Origin: Epiperipatus broadwayi
Taxonomy: Eukaryota; Onychophora; Udeonychophora; Euonychophora; Peripatidae
Assembly (NCBI GenBank): GCA_028023455.1
Contig: JAQFVV010012489.1
Coordinates: 3,537,881-3,601,880, forward strand
DNA length: 64,000 bases
Reading direction: 5' to 3'
Below are positions 11,341 to 27,328 of this stretch, piece by piece. The translations under genes and the position numbers were made by a program. Under the pieces are notes generated by a model. That model worked only from the letters and a program-made list of their open reading frames with translations, was not told where the DNA came from and ran no database searches. Position 1 is the first letter of the stretch. Each line of letters starts with the position of its first letter.

Positions 11341-14300
11341 ACTGTCAGATTTTACTTTGCAAACAAAAATGAAATAATTTTCAAAACCTTGTAATAATAA
11401 TTAAACTGACAAATAGTGTTGTAGTAATATAAATAGCACAATCAAAGTATAAGTGTTGTTTTAAATAAAATTTATAAATATATACAAATGTGTGTATGAA
11501 AACATTTAATAAATAAAAAGAATAAGAATTAATAAGAAGAGATTATTTTCAATAGGCCCTTCCAATAAGAATATAACATTATAAAATATTATTTTGCAAA
11601 TACAGCTTTGAATGTGATTAATTATTTTTATAAGACCAAAATGTACAGCTGCTTTCATTTCATTAAAGTTATTGTGCTTTAAATTAAATGTTTCCCCTAA
11701 CAATTAGAAGATTATTTCTAATTGCCGTTTCAAAAAAATAAAGACAATTCCTGGTAATTAAAATTTTTTTAATTAGTTTCTGTTTAAACTCTAAGGACTA
11801 TTTTTAAAAAAGCTACTACAAAATAAACATGTTTAGTATTTTATTAAATAAATTATTTAATCATAGTTACACTACATATATCAAAATACGTTGGCATATA
11901 AAACCTACAATACTTATGACAATTTGAATCTGGATAGAAGTGGAAACCGTATTGGTTCTAAAATAGTTTAGAATTTTGAAACACGTTTATGAGCTTTTTA
12001 GGTAATATGCTTGTAGTAAACAAAGATAACTCTCCAATTATAGGTCAATAAATGAATATCTAGCAATTTTAAATAATAGATAAAGGAGAAAGCCTAAAAA
12101 CTTTCAAATTTGACCTACCATATAATAATGATTTTTGTCAATGTTTCTCAGCAAAAAGATCTATTTATGTTAATATAAACTATTCAACACTATATTAATA
12201 TGCACTAATATTGACTAACGATATTCTTGTTGCTATCTACGGAAATTGTTTTTTTTTTTAGTGGTTATCTACGATGAAAAAGATCAAGCACTCACTTCTG
12301 GATATGTATTTCTTGCCTAATTAATGTTATTAATAACATGGAAACGAATTAACAATATATCAAATAAAGAAATTCAATTTTTATTTAAATACCTTCATAA
12401 GATCCAATTTGATAACATTTCATTTTATGAAATATCAAAAAAATTTTGGATTGTTGACGATGTTCTTTAAAACAGAAATATATATCCAGCACATATTAAT
12501 TGAGATTTTTTTTTCTATCAAAAATAATCATTTAAAATTTTCATGAAACTTCTGTGGATGATACAAGATAATTTAACTTTATTAAATATATGGACAACCA
12601 TATGTATTATTTTAAAAATTGTATCGAATGTTATTATTGCCAAATGTATACTATATTTTTGAAATCAAATTATATAAAAACTAAAACCATAAAATAATAA
12701 ACTACTTATCAAATGAAGTCTGATCAGTTTCATGAATGATCATATAATGTTTGAGCATTAAAATGAACATAAAATATTTCTTAGCTAGAAATAATCCAGA
12801 AAGGAGATTAACTTTTATAATCCACCACTCTATTGCTCTGCTAAACTGCAAAGAATATAATTGAATATTAAAATACATAATCAAAAAAAAAAAGAATTTG
12901 TTTAGTTTAGAATATATGCAATATGAAAGGAAATTTGAAATTTTTAGAATAAGTAAATTAGTATTGAAAAATAAATGTTTCAAATATTTTTTATTTAAAG
13001 AAAAAAAATCTATTCTTCAGTAAATAAATAATGAATTGTGTATTAACATAATAAATTCAGATTGATAGTTTGATAGTAAAAAATAAGTTAATGATGATTG
13101 CTGGAAAAAAGCACAGAGTAGATCTAAAAATCCAGATGCATTAGATCCAGGTCAAAAATATGTCACTGATAAAGAAGAAAATAAAAACTAATCTCAGGAT
13201 ATGAATAGATGAATACTAGAAATATATTTTTTTAAACAACACCATCTAGTATCAGTCTAACACTAAATCGTTTACAAGATAATAGAATTGATTGGGGGAA
13301 GTAGATATCCTATTTTAAAATGTCATGTAGGTATTTATGTGACAATTTATTTGTATTATGTATATGTGAGGGTGTATTATTGATATTATGTAAATTTATT
13401 TAATTATGGAATTTGAATTAGGTTCACATTGAAAGGTGACCACTCTGATTGCATATATATTGTGCCCTTTTATATGGGTCTCCATGAATTGTTGTATCAA
13501 TCTATCTAAAAAAATTTAAATTTAAGATATATTGAGTTATATGATTTTAATTTTGTTTATAACAATCTTTTTAAAAATGTAATTAAAGTAATTCATGAGT
13601 GTTTGATATGTGGAAATTGTGCTGATGTTTGAGAGAGACATTTCAATGGGAATGATAATAGTATATGGTTGGGAAAACTGGCCATATTCAATACTGCATT
13701 AATAAATTTAATAAATAAATGTTTAAAGTTAAAGTTTTTAAAAGACAAGTTAAAATTAAATGCATATATTTATTGTTGATAAAAATTAATATTTAATAAA
13801 TGAATATAAATATTTTAATTATTAGTATTCCATGATAAAAGAATTAATGTTGGATTTTAATAATATCGAATTATTATTTTAAAGTTGTTATAAGATATTA
13901 TTTATTTTAAAAATATTGATTTTAAAAAAATGTATTGTTAGTTTATTTTTAGATTATTACAAGCGTTTGTAGCTTTATTGTAAAACACAGATGTTAATTT
14001 AAATACGTATACACATGCTTGGGAGTATTTTTTAGTAAAGTTGCAAAACTATTTTAAAAATCCTGTTATAAAATTTATAAATATTATATTTGCTATCATG
14101 AGATAAAAATAAAGATAATTAATGTGAAATATTAAATATGATTTTTAAAATACTGTCTAAAACATAACGAATAAAAATAGACTTAATTTATTTATAAAAA
14201 TAATCTTATGAAAGTTAAACGTGAAATTAAGTAAGAAAGAACATTTTAAAAAAATGTTTAATGGATTTAAATAAATGATGAATATTAATTTAAGAATTTA

Positions 14301-17300
14301 ATAATGTGATAAATAATAAATATTAAATAAGTCATTATTTATTTTTAATTCTATCTTGTTGGTGAAATATGTAAATAAGCTAGCAAATCAATTGTTTAAT
14401 TCACCAATCAAGTGGGAGTTTTCTTCTGGTATAAAACTAAAGTTCAATTGTTTAGAGAGGACTTGTGATTGAAATTCTTAAAGTAAAGAGTGCTATTAAA
14501 AATAGCTAAGTGATTATAGACGCTCTAAAAAAAAATCGTTTTAAAATTATTAGAGTAGTTTTAAAAAATAATTTATAAAAGTTACCGATGAACATGCAGT
14601 GTTAATTTATTATATTTCCCTATTAATTGTTTCCTTACTGAAGCTCAATTTACTATCAAATGATCATGAAGACATCATATGAGGATAAAATATATTGGAG
14701 ACTTTATACTGAAAATTTAACAAACGCTGGATTGACTAGCAGAGTTATTATATGCCTAAAAGTAATACGTTGGACTTTGTATAAATTTAAAAGCTAATGT
14801 AATTAATTTTGATAAAATAGATATTTGAAAAATGAGAAATACTTCTTTATGAAGCAAGTATTTGTAAAATTCTAAATTTAAATATATCTTGGTAAAGATA
14901 TAATATATAACAGTAATTGTCTAAATGTTTGCCTTGTTAAGTCTTTATAATTTAGAAGACTAAATTTTGACAGTTTTATAAGGCAAATAAATCGGAAATT
15001 AATTGGCCAAGAAATACTTATGAGTAAGAAATTATTGAATTATTAAAGTCTAAACGCTGGTCGTATAAAAGACTTTAAAAGTAATCTTACCTAAATATTT
15101 GTTACGGAATGCGCAAATCAAATAGACATGGATATCCAAATCAATTAAAATAATTAAACAAGAACTTTGTAAATTATGGACTAATGCTAAAAATAATAAC
15201 TTTTAAATAATAATATTTTTCCTTAAGAAGAAATGAACCGGGATCCTATAAACTATTTTTTAATTTTTATTTTATTTTATGGTAAAACTAACTTTGACTT
15301 TATTTTTAAAAAAAGAACGTTTTCATTTTCTTCATTTAAAACTTTTAAAAAACACGTGATGTACCGGAAAAGGAAGTAATGTTTAGTGAAAACTTGTGCC
15401 TAGGAAAAAGAACAATATAGTGGAGAAGACACCATTGGATGTTACGTAATATGTCTCAATTATTAACTAACCTAAATATTAATTAATTATTGGTTTATTA
15501 AAGATAGGAAAGGTACATTTACATTTTTTTAAAAAAAATAATAACTAAATACTAATATAATTTTTATTGCATAAAGTTTATTTTATAATTATACAACATG
15601 TAATATTTTAAAGAATAATTGTTGAGTGTGAATGTGAAATTATTTTGTAAAACTGGAATCCTGGAGGACATCTTGTGACGGACTATACATTGAAGTGTTA
15701 TTTATGGTAAAATTGTGTAATAATAATAATGATTTGATGTATTTAATATGTTTTCTTTAGATCAACCAAATGTTACATGATTATTGAATGAATGTATTAA
15801 TGTTTAAATAATATACATGCACAAGATTAAAAATAGCAGTTTTATTTTAATATGCATATTTTAAATTGATGACGTAAATTTAGTACAACGTAATATAATA
15901 ACCTAGAAATAATTATATGATTCTTTCGTGAATAAATTTTAATGTTTCTGTTCCAATATTAGAAATCAGATTTATTATACTAGTGTAAGTTATTTATTTT
16001 TTATTTTAAAGTTAGTAAGAAGTATATAAGGTCTATATTTTTATTTTTATTTTTATTAGATGAGTTACGTTAATTTTACATAGAAATTTTATATTTTTGA
16101 TTGAAGGCTTATTGTAAATATATGATGAGGTATAGGAGAGTTTTGAATCGTTATTATTTTTTGTTTTCAAAATTGGTCATTTGTTTTATTGAAATTAAAT
16201 AGGGTTAAAATGACTTTTGTAGGTAGTAGTTTTATAACGGAATAGGAATAATAAGTAAAGAAAAGTAATGAGTTAAAATGACAAAGAATCATAAAATTTT
16301 ATTTAACATTATACTTTATAAAAGTTGAAATTATTGAATAGTTTTAAAATATTATTTTTAAAAGTACATATACGTATTGCATATTTTAATAAGACATGTA
16401 GTGTGACATTATATCGGAATGAAATAAACAGTAATAATCAATAATTGTTGTTATACTACAAAGTTATATCAGTTGATACATTAATTAATATTTGAGTCAT
16501 ACTGATAATAAATGTAATACAGCCTTATACATTATAATATAAGTAACAGTAGGACTTAAGTGAAATAGCATTTTAATTATTAAAGTTGGTTTACTTACAT
16601 ACATGCTACATGAATGATATCTTACATAGAATCTTTCTTATATTAATTGATAATAAGTAATGTTTATGTAAATTAAAGTCATAAACTTAATTGAATTTTA
16701 TTAATAAAACATTTTCTGAAATGTATAAATTATCTACTTATAGTTATGGAAATAGTAACAGTGTAAAAAATCTTGTAATCTTATTTTTCTTATTTTGTTT
16801 ATTTTCTTTAATTTTATTTAAATGTAAATAGTGTAAATAAATTATTTGTTAAAGTTGATGTAAATAAATTTGTTAAGTTGTTTTAAAAGATGTGTTGAGT
16901 TCATTATTTTACACCACAGCATTTGACAACAGATAATTTGAATAAACATAATATTTGCACAGTATGAATTTATTATTTTATTATTGGAGAAAGAAACACA
17001 ATATTTTCTTAATATAATTTATAGAAAATTAATTGACATTAACATATGATATTACAATGGTCATAAAGTAATTATAATGCACAGTATAAGAGTATAATAC
17101 TATTTATTGCCACAAATTATTAAATTATAATATTTTGGTATGATTTAAAATTAAGATACTATATGGAAATGAAAAGACATGTATATGATTTACTTATTTC
17201 CTTAATGATTTAAAGTATAACCCAATAGATAAGATTAAGATATACCCTAAAGATTATTATTGTTAGTGATTATTATTAGGATAAGTTAGGTGTATTTAGG

Positions 17301-18239
17301 TTTGATATTAAATCCCTTATCATTCCTATCTACATGAATTATTATTACTTTAAGATAATTAGAAGAACCTGAGATCATTTTAATTATATTTCCTTAACAA
17401 TAGATTAAGATTTATTTATCTATTATTATTAAAGATATTTCATTTATAAAAGCCATAAGAATGCTGTAGAGTTAGTGGTGAGATAATAAAGGAGTAATAG
17501 TATTCTTATGCCATTGAGACAGTGTTTTGGAGAGACATTGACTCAATGTAAATCTGATTACCAATTGTAACTTCACTTCACAGTCTCATGATTTTAATTA
17601 AATATTTATTTAATTAGTATATAATATTGAACTAAATTAATTTTTGATAAGTTTGGAATAAATCTGATAAGTTGTAATATTATAAAAATATATTAAAGAT
17701 AGTTGTACATATTTTAGCCGAGCATAATAATTTGATTGAGCTAGTCATATTTTTAAATTATATCATATACCGAGAAGTGAGGGTACAATATATATATATA
17801 TGTGTGTGTGTGTGTGTAAATGTAAGGTAAAAATAACCAATACATTTGATGTATATATATATAGTAACACTATATTTTAACATCTAAACCAATAATCTTA
17901 ATTATAAACTCTAAAATAATTATTGGCTTATCAAATAAGGCAAATATTGATGATTATTACTATTATTGTGATAAATGATAAAATTAGAAGTGATATTCAT
18001 ATTTCTCATAGAATAGATTATTAAATGTATCCAATATGTCTCCCAACCAAAATTTTATCGATTACAGAATCCCAAAATTATGCGTCTCAATTTTTTTTTT
18101 TAAAGCGTGGTTAATATTGAATGAAAAATAAACACACATACATAAAACCGATGTTAGAAAAAAATATACAAAATAAAAAGATACTAACCTAACTAACTAC
18201 ATAAAAAGAAAGTATTTAAAATATTATTAATAAAATAGC
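11341..18239. other. Long gene-free AT-rich stretch
   Basis: Nearly 7 kb with no recognisable coding region, RNA gene or transposon. The longest minus-strand frame (12702-12983) is a low-complexity Phe/Leu/Ile-rich frame typical of AT-rich DNA. A small (TA)n(TG)n microsatellite lies at about 17788-17817. Confidence 0.45.
17788..17817. repeat. (TA)n(TG)n microsatellite
   Basis: A perfect alternating TA run passes directly into a TG run. Confidence 0.9.
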
Positions 18240-18610
18240 AGGATTCGAACTCAGATCTTTACACGACTCACTACTCTCAGTGCCATCTCATATTGCTGAC
18301 CTACCTGATCACACACATGTTGAAGGATAAATAATCACCAATATACATATTTCATGCTGAACTAGCAATTATCATTTGGTCTACATTACTATCTCCACAC
18401 ATATATACACTCAGTGCTCAGCTTTATATTAAGAATAATCAATCTTCATACTTTAATGGACAGGCTTCAAACTACTCCAACCCACAATTCTTCTGCCTTT
18501 CATCTCATTGAAAATCTGATGATGGAACGTTTAAAGCCCATGTTAGTGCCAAGGTTGTCATCTCACCCATGTTGACATATTAATCATTCTATATAAATAC
18601 AGGTTTAAGC
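18240..18610. repeat. Dispersed repeat family member with a tRNA-like end
   Basis: The segment from about 18335 to 18610 shares long diverged stretches with 25318-25530, 25686-26107 and 51932-52050. Shared words include 'atttcatgctgaac', 'catactttaatggacaggct' and 'cacccatgttgac'. The left end (18241-18310), read on the minus strand, has a good tRNA B box (GAGTTCGAATCC) preceded by A-box-like sequence, so this copy may include or adjoin a tRNA-derived SINE head. Family unknown and non-coding as far as can be seen. Confidence 0.55.
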
Positions 18611-20251
18611 CTGTACAATGTATTATTAATAAAATAGTAATTTGAGTTTGGATAGCTAAACCACCAATAAAACACTCAATAATGATAGCAAATTTTAACG
18701 TTATATTTAAACACGTGTGTGTGTAAATATACAAAAGTTTTTGTTTTAAAATATAGACAATTTTAAAAAAGTATAATTGTATAAAAAGTTTAAATAGATT
18801 TATTTTTAATGTAAAATAAAGACGTTTATTTTTAATTTAAAATGAGAACACTAAAATAAAATAAAAATCATTTGATTAAATATTTGCTATTATAAGTTAT
18901 TTTTATTTGTGAAATAAATTGTGTATTTTATTTTATTATTTAATTAATGTTAAATTTGGTAGTTTAAAAGTTCTGAAACTTTCATAACTCGCCAGATTCC
19001 AATCATTTCCATAGCAATGGAAATTGAATATTCCCAGTACAACTTCCATAAAGTGAAGTATTGTGGGTACAAAATTACAAAATCACTAATCACATGTCAG
19101 AAATTTTATAAATACAACCACTTGTCAAAGTTTTAGTCTTTTTTTTATTACAGGGTGTTGAAGGACCATATCGGATTTGAACCTAGAACTAGCTATTTTG
19201 TCATCTTCACCCATAACATGCCTGAATAGAATCTAGTTAATCATTTTCCTTGAGGGCAAATGTTTTCTCTATATCTGTCCTAAATGAAGATAACTTTTAT
19301 CATTCAGTAATATGTTTAAAGAAATAAAATTTAAATATTTTAAATTCATCTGTGAATTTTTAAAATTGCTTATGGAAGGCTATAGCATGTGATAACATTT
19401 AGAAATATTCCTCTCTTCTCTAAAGATTAAAGTCACTTACTTGGAATTATATTGATTACATCAACATATAGTTTCTAATGGATAGTATAAAATTACTAAG
19501 AATTTATGGCTCCATGAAAGATTTAATTTTATATTTATGAAAGTACCTAAAATCGTAGATAAGTCTTATAAATGAATTGAATGCAATAAGCTTGGTTTTA
19601 TAGTTTATAAAAATCGTGTGAACTTTGAACATTATAAAATTGACTTGGAGTGATACATCAATAAATTGATGCATATTATAGTGGTGAAAAGCTATTTAAA
19701 ACATTGGATCTTCTTGGAAAGTTAATTTAATATCAATGGAGTAATATTTGTGAGATACAGTGACCACAGGAATCCAAAGGATAGTGTATTTATATTTATT
19801 GTGATTACATTTCCATAAGTATACCTAAAAACATCATAATACACAAGAGCTATTTCTTTAAATGAATGAATTGCTACATCAATATATGCAGACATAAGAA
19901 AAATTAAAAGTTAATTTGTTAAATTCTTTGGAGATTCAATATTAATAAATTTCCTGTTATAAAATCTGTCTCCACAATTAAACATATTCTCATCTAGATT
20001 AAATACGTAAAGTGCATGTTTGTGGAATTTATCACTTTATAGAAATGCAAACTAATATTTTGATACAAATGAAATAATTAAAAATGTGTCTGGATAAATT
20101 TTCTTGGCAATTTGTTTAATGTCTATAGATTATAAATTTTATAATTAGTTAATTGTTTAAGAATTTTTATATTTTAAAATTCTTATTATTATGGTTTAAC
20201 AAACATACTCTGAAAAAAAAAATATCACCAAGAAGAGACAAATAATATATA
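18611..20251. other. AT-rich DNA with one isolated B-box-like word
   Basis: No gene seen. On the minus strand near 19173-19183 the word GGTTCAAATCC is a textbook B box, but no convincing A box or cloverleaf accompanies it; it may be a truncated tRNA-derived SINE. Confidence 0.35.
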
Positions 20252-20958
20252 TTTTTTTTTTCCGAGTGATGAAAGCTTTTATTCATCAAAAAGACAAAAT
20301 ACACAACAGTTTAAAAAGGTTTATAAACAGATAATTACATGGAAAAATGAAATACATCTACAATATAGTGAAGGGGAAGGAAATACTGTATTTGGAAAAG
20401 AGTAATGTTGATAGGCTTGGTTACCCTGGTGTATTGATAGGAGGAACCATATGTGGCATTAACTTTGGGGGAATTGCTATATAATAAGTCTTTAGCGGTT
20501 TCAGGGATGAATGAGGAGATTTCTGAGTTATGCTTAGCTGCAACAGACTGATTTTTGTCCTTTGTAAATGAGTAATTTTAGTTTCCCCCATTGTACTTGG
20601 AATGACATTATGATTGGTCATGTTGTTCTTTTTGACTTTGCTTTTTACCTTTGCTAGAGCAAACTACAGCCTAAAAGGGAAGAAAATCTAGAGGGCGAGG
20701 AGATGGAGACTTTGTAATAAGTTCTTTGGGGATGAAGTTTTTAGTTAAGTTTTGTTGAAATATGATTTGAATAAAATTTGGGTAATTTTGAAGGTTTTAG
20801 TTCATGTAGTTTAGGACTCTGCCCATTTTTTTCGCTAGGGGCAGTGGCCATCTTTAAATCGTTTGAAAGAATGAAAAGTAATATGAAGAAAAAAAATTGA
20901 AATGGAAAAATTAAATATATTGATGTAAAAGCAAAAAAAAAAAAAAACACTGAGAAAC
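20252..20958 (-). pseudogene. Candidate processed pseudogene or non-coding retrocopy
   Basis: Read on the minus strand, this less AT-rich block ends in AATAAA (20283-20278), then about 16 bases, then a 10-base A run (20261-20252), as in a polyadenylated transcript. Near its 5' end an ATG at 20851 opens a short frame beginning 'MATAPSEKNGQSPKLHELK' and closing near 20741. Protein-like pieces continue in other frames downstream, for example 'SEISSFIPETAKDLLY' near 20500. I do not recognise the parent protein. No convincing TSD was found, so a genuine last exon of a host gene is an alternative. Confidence 0.4.
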
Positions 20959-23293
20959 TTATTAATAATTTTAGTTGAGTAATGTGAAAATTGAATGGAA
21001 TTTTAGGTGGTTAGTTACTACAGAAGAGGGGGGGGGTCTGAAAAAAAGATCGTTTAAATGGCCTAAATAACTGAAACAACAGAAAAAATTTATAAACATG
21101 GTCTGAGTGACAGGCAAATTGGAGTAGGAGAAGTATTAAAGATTTTAAGAGGGAATAAAACCCTTTATGGTCCATGAAACAGTTGAACAACCCACCAAAC
21201 AAGGGAGAAATGAGGTAGTTAAATGCTAATAAGCACAACGTAGACATAGGAAAATTGTGTTAAAAATGTACTAAAACTGAGATTTAGTGAATGAAAGATT
21301 ACATTAGCAGCAAAATAAGGCCTTTAATAGGCCAAATAAATATGAAAGATATCTTTCACTGCTGCAAAACCAACTTTTCAGAGCCATCTGTGAGATCTGT
21401 GAGAATGCTTAAGAGCTCCACCTATGAGCTTTTAAATTATATTTATTGGGGAAATTGGATAAATGGGTGGGTTTATAATTACATATTTGAGATCAGTTGT
21501 ACTAAACATTCAGCTAATGTAAATATGATACAATCCTGTTAGTAGTGAATTCCTCATAAGTTTTGTTGATCCCTTAAATCAACCTTATATTTTTTTAAAT
21601 AAAATATATTTAGAATAATCAGTAAAGTAGTTATAACATTACCTTTCTTATTTGTCAAGAGGCACATATGTGAGTTAAGGATATATTGAATTATTTTTGT
21701 GACATTGCTAAACATAAATGTTATTGTTTAGTTGAGTTTGCCATTATGCTAAAGTTTTAGCTCTAATATAAGCTTAAAAGTATATTAGGTCTGGCCACCA
21801 CTATATATGATAGTCAAGTCTCATTAAAGTTATATTTTTTAAAAAAAAATGAATTGGATAAATGCTTTATTTGTTCATGAGAGAGGTAAGCAATAAATCT
21901 GATAGTTATAAGAAGAGGTTGTTATTATTACAATTATAATTGTTACTGTACTTAGGGATGAATATTCTTTCATTTTTATCTTAAATTAGATTCTCTAATA
22001 GACTGTTTTATTGTAGCATCACATTTTTGATAACACACGGTTATTTATAATTCAAACCGAAAGTATTTGTTAAATACAACAGTGCAATACAAATTACAAA
22101 CTTTTCAGAAAACTTTATAATTATGTTTGTTGGAATTTTTTAATTACTAAATTTATAATTAATAAATTAATTGTTATATATTGTTACTGTATAGTCGATT
22201 GATAAATCATCAATTTCTATTCATATTATAAATAACAATAGTCACAATTACAATAAAATCTCTTTGTTATCTTAATCATATCAAGAACAGGTCAATTTAA
22301 GATTGTTGAGATTAATATTTTTTCAGAATAGTAATTGTCATATATTAAGAAACCTATGATAAGTGTTTGATCTAAACAAATGTAACCTTAGTGTGAGAAA
22401 TAATTTGCTAGCCTTATTAAATATAAAACAAAAGGGGATTTTATTAGAAGAGTTGTTCATACCCTGAGAGTATATTTGTAAAGTTTATGAGAATACCCTG
22501 AACATACCAGACATTAGTATAATTATGATCTTATATAATTATTTACATCAGATAACCAAATCCTGGTTTCCATTTTTTCTGATGGTTGAATTATTTCCTG
22601 ATGAGCATAATTTATGAAGGAAAGCATGATTGGTGTTACCCAATGTAGACACACTCCTCCCCTACAACAATATTTCATGCTCATCAGAGGGGTTAGCATT
22701 AAAAAAACTGCAAAAATTTATCTGTTTGGTTTTCCAAATGGTGCTACTAGAGTTCCAGATTACTATGACCTAACTCACCCAGATTCACATATGCTGAACA
22801 TAGCTCAGGAAACATGAAATTCTTGTGAAAATTTTCCATTAGAAAATAGATTACATAAAATGAAACTGATAAGATATATTATTTTATATAATCACAATTT
22901 ATTTAAATAACAGTATTTGGACATCACTCCTTCTAATTGTTTATTGCAGTTCAGGTTTCATAGATCAGTTAGTCCATTTCATCAGTGACTTCTCTGATGC
23001 TTGGTCCCACCATTGATGATCATAAAGTGCTCATCATTTATATTCCTTAATCCTGTTCTGCCAGTATTCACATAGGGATTTATTTAGATATCCATGTGTA
23101 CATCACAAATACCTCCCTTGTCATTTCTCAAATTTAAATTATTCTTCTGTGAGTTTATATTTTCATAGGCATATATTCATAGACATGTCTAATAATTGCT
23201 TATTGCAATATACTCTTAGGTAAGTTTGATTTATATTTGAATTAATCCATTTTATCTAATCATTCAGTAGCCAATAATTACATTTGAATAAAT
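20959..23293. other. Gene-poor stretch, unassigned
   Basis: The first ~550 bases (to about 21520) are less AT-rich and could be a continuation of the neighbouring retrocopy or its source promoter, but nothing is identifiable. A 67-codon plus-strand frame at 22614-22817 has balanced composition ('FGFPNGATRVPDYYDLTH') but no recognised family. The rest is AT-rich. Confidence 0.35.
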
Positions 23294-23368
23294 TCACATA
23301 TTTAATTCATGTATATAGGCATATATTTAATTCATGTATATAGCCACATATTTAATTCATGTATATAG
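23294..23368 (+). repeat. Short tandem repeat, three copies
   Basis: Three adjacent copies of a ~25-bp unit containing 'catatttaattcatgtatat'. Confidence 0.85.
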
Positions 23369-23634
23369 AATAGTAACTCTTTCTTGGTTAAATATAATGC
23401 ATGTACACAAATCGGGATATATCTATTTTAAATATTTTATTTAGCAAGTTGAATTTTAACAATTTGACACATATTTTTTATAGTCTTTATTGTAAAGATT
23501 CACTTTGAATCAATGTTATAAGTTTTATTACTTTTTTAAAAAAATCAGTAAATACATTATTGCATTTCAATGCTACCATTTACAGCATTAAATGCATTTC
23601 TCTCAACGTATTTCAATTTAGTTTTTTGTTTATT

Positions 23635-25317
<1,683 letters not shown>

Positions 25318-26107
25318 GTAATCAGTGCTTAGTTTATATGAAGATAGCAAATCTTAACACTTTAATGGATAGGCTTCAATTTACTCCACTCTTCAACGCC
25401 TCAACCATTCATACCATTGAAAATGTGATGATGGAATACTCAAATCTCTTGTTAAATTGAATATTATTTTCATGCCCATGTTGACCTTAATTCATTCTTA
25501 CCACTCATGTATAGGACAATGTTCATTTAAATAAACAGAAAAAGGATGGGTGGAGTGTAGGTTGAATTTTAAATACAAGTATATTTTATATACTTGGAGT
25601 TTAGATATAATATACAGATTTGAACACAAATTTTCAAGCACCCTTTAGTAATTCTCTCTCTCTCTAATACAATCAATACACATGTGAAAAAGATAAATGA
25701 TCTCCAATATATGTATTTCATAATGAACCAGCACTCATCAATTGGTCCATATCATCTTCCACACAAATATAAAATCAGGGTTGTTTATGTAAATATAGCA
25801 AATCTTCATACTTTAAGGGACAGATTTCAATCTACTCCACTTTTCAACTTTTCAGACATTCATATTATTGAAAATCTGAAGTAGGAATTTGTTAAAATGA
25901 ATATTATTGTCACACCCATATTGACTTTAAAGTCACTCTCACCTCTCATGCATAACACCTTATCCATTTGAATACACAGAAACAAGATGGGCATAATACA
26001 GGTTGAATTTGTAATATATTAAATATAAGTATTTTTTATATACTTTGAATACAGATTTTCAAGCTCTGTTTAGCCATTCATTTTACCTCATACAATCAAT
26101 ACACATG
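25318..26107 (+). repeat. Tandem pair of ~420-bp dispersed-family repeats
   Basis: Unit 1 (about 25318-25685) and unit 2 (about 25686-26107) are diverged direct repeats; the word 'caatcaatacacatg' closes both units 422 bp apart. Related single copies lie at 18.3 and 51.9 kb. No protein signal. Confidence 0.75.
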
Positions 26108-27188
26108 ACCACAACATTACTTTACTATTAAATTAAACTGTTCAGAACATTATTTGGATTAAATGCAAACTAAAACAAAGTTAAATGCAGTTAATAGTAT
26201 TAACATAAACTATCTTGAATGCATTACTAATAAGTAAAATGTATTGAATTAAAATTGGCAATTTCTTACCAAATAAATTTATCTTAATAATTTATATCTA
26301 ACCAAATGTTTAATGCTACTTTATCTAATGTTGTTACTGATCTACATGGAATATAAAATTTATACAAGATTTTGCATCATAAGTTTTGAATTACCCAAAA
26401 TATTTAACATATAGATTATAATTTAATGACAAGATCAAAGTTTTTAAAAATTTGTATATCAAATGAGATTGTTATTCAGGGGTTATGCACTATTCATATA
26501 AGAAAAATAGTGATTGAACTTTGATTGAAAAACGTAGTTTACAAGTCTTATAATGTACAATTAAATAAAATAAATAAGTACTATATATATATACACTTAT
26601 AATGTAAATACCCTCTTATATTATCAATTGAAAGTAAGATGAATTTAAACTTATAATAGCAGAGAATTACTTCAGAGAGAATATATACTTTGTTTCAGTT
26701 TTCTTTATTTGTAGTAATCAAAATTTGGTACTGATAGACTGAGATATTTACATTCTATTTTTCATTTAATTAATTCTTTTAATTACTGAATTGAAAGCAT
26801 GAACCAATACTGGGATAACTAATGAATAAATTGGAAATTTTTTTTTACTTTATATACACAAAATATAGATAATACTAATAATTCTGCACTAAAATGCTTG
26901 TTAGAGAAGTTTAATTTTGTTTATATGCTTATATACACTAAGCGCTTTCAAAGTTCTTAGACTTCATATTCATAACTGAGTGCAGACAATGCTAATAAGG
27001 AGGAGTATTGTAATTTACACAAATTAGTTTGTTGTTCATTAGTGTTTTCTTTTGTTTTGATTTATTCGTCCATCTTTTTGAAATGGTGAAACAGGTGTCT
27101 TTCTTATTTATAGAATATAGATAAGTAAATAGTTAACAAAATAGAACAAAATAAAAGTTAAAAATGAAAAATTTTCACATCTTACAAT
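26108..27188. other. AT-rich DNA without recognised feature
   Basis: Nothing identifiable on either strand. Confidence 0.4.
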
Positions 27189-27328
27189 AAATACTTGTTA
27201 TTATTGTCTTGCATTGGTGGTCGAGAGGTCAGCGCGACTGCCTTGCACTTGCAGGCAGTTGCCCGGGTTGCGGGTTCGCGTCCCGGCCGATGCTATGACA
27301 CTTAAAAAATAAAAAAATACTTGTTATT
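27189..27328 (+). mobile_element. tRNA-like SINE, copy 2, with 14-bp TSD
   Basis: Perfect 14-bp repeats AAATACTTGTTATT lie at 27189-27202 and 27315-27328. The body (from about 27206) has an A box TGGTCGAGAGG and a B box GGTTCGCGTCC, and folds like a type II tRNA: 7-bp acceptor stem, 4-bp D stem, long variable region, T loop TTCGCGT. The body is followed by 'tatgacactt' and an A-rich tail. Compared with copy 1 it has a better A box and T stem, so it may be closer to the source gene. The extra ATT between TSD and body may be untemplated or target-derived. Confidence 0.9.

Noticed and set aside
22614-22817. Plus-strand 67-codon frame as a host exon
   Set aside because: Composition is plausible but no family or splice-site support could be established.
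27206-27300. Functional tRNA gene
   Set aside because: The cloverleaf is attractive, but the anticodon loop is abnormal, the T stem has a G-G mismatch, and the A-rich tail with perfect TSDs identifies a retroposed SINE.
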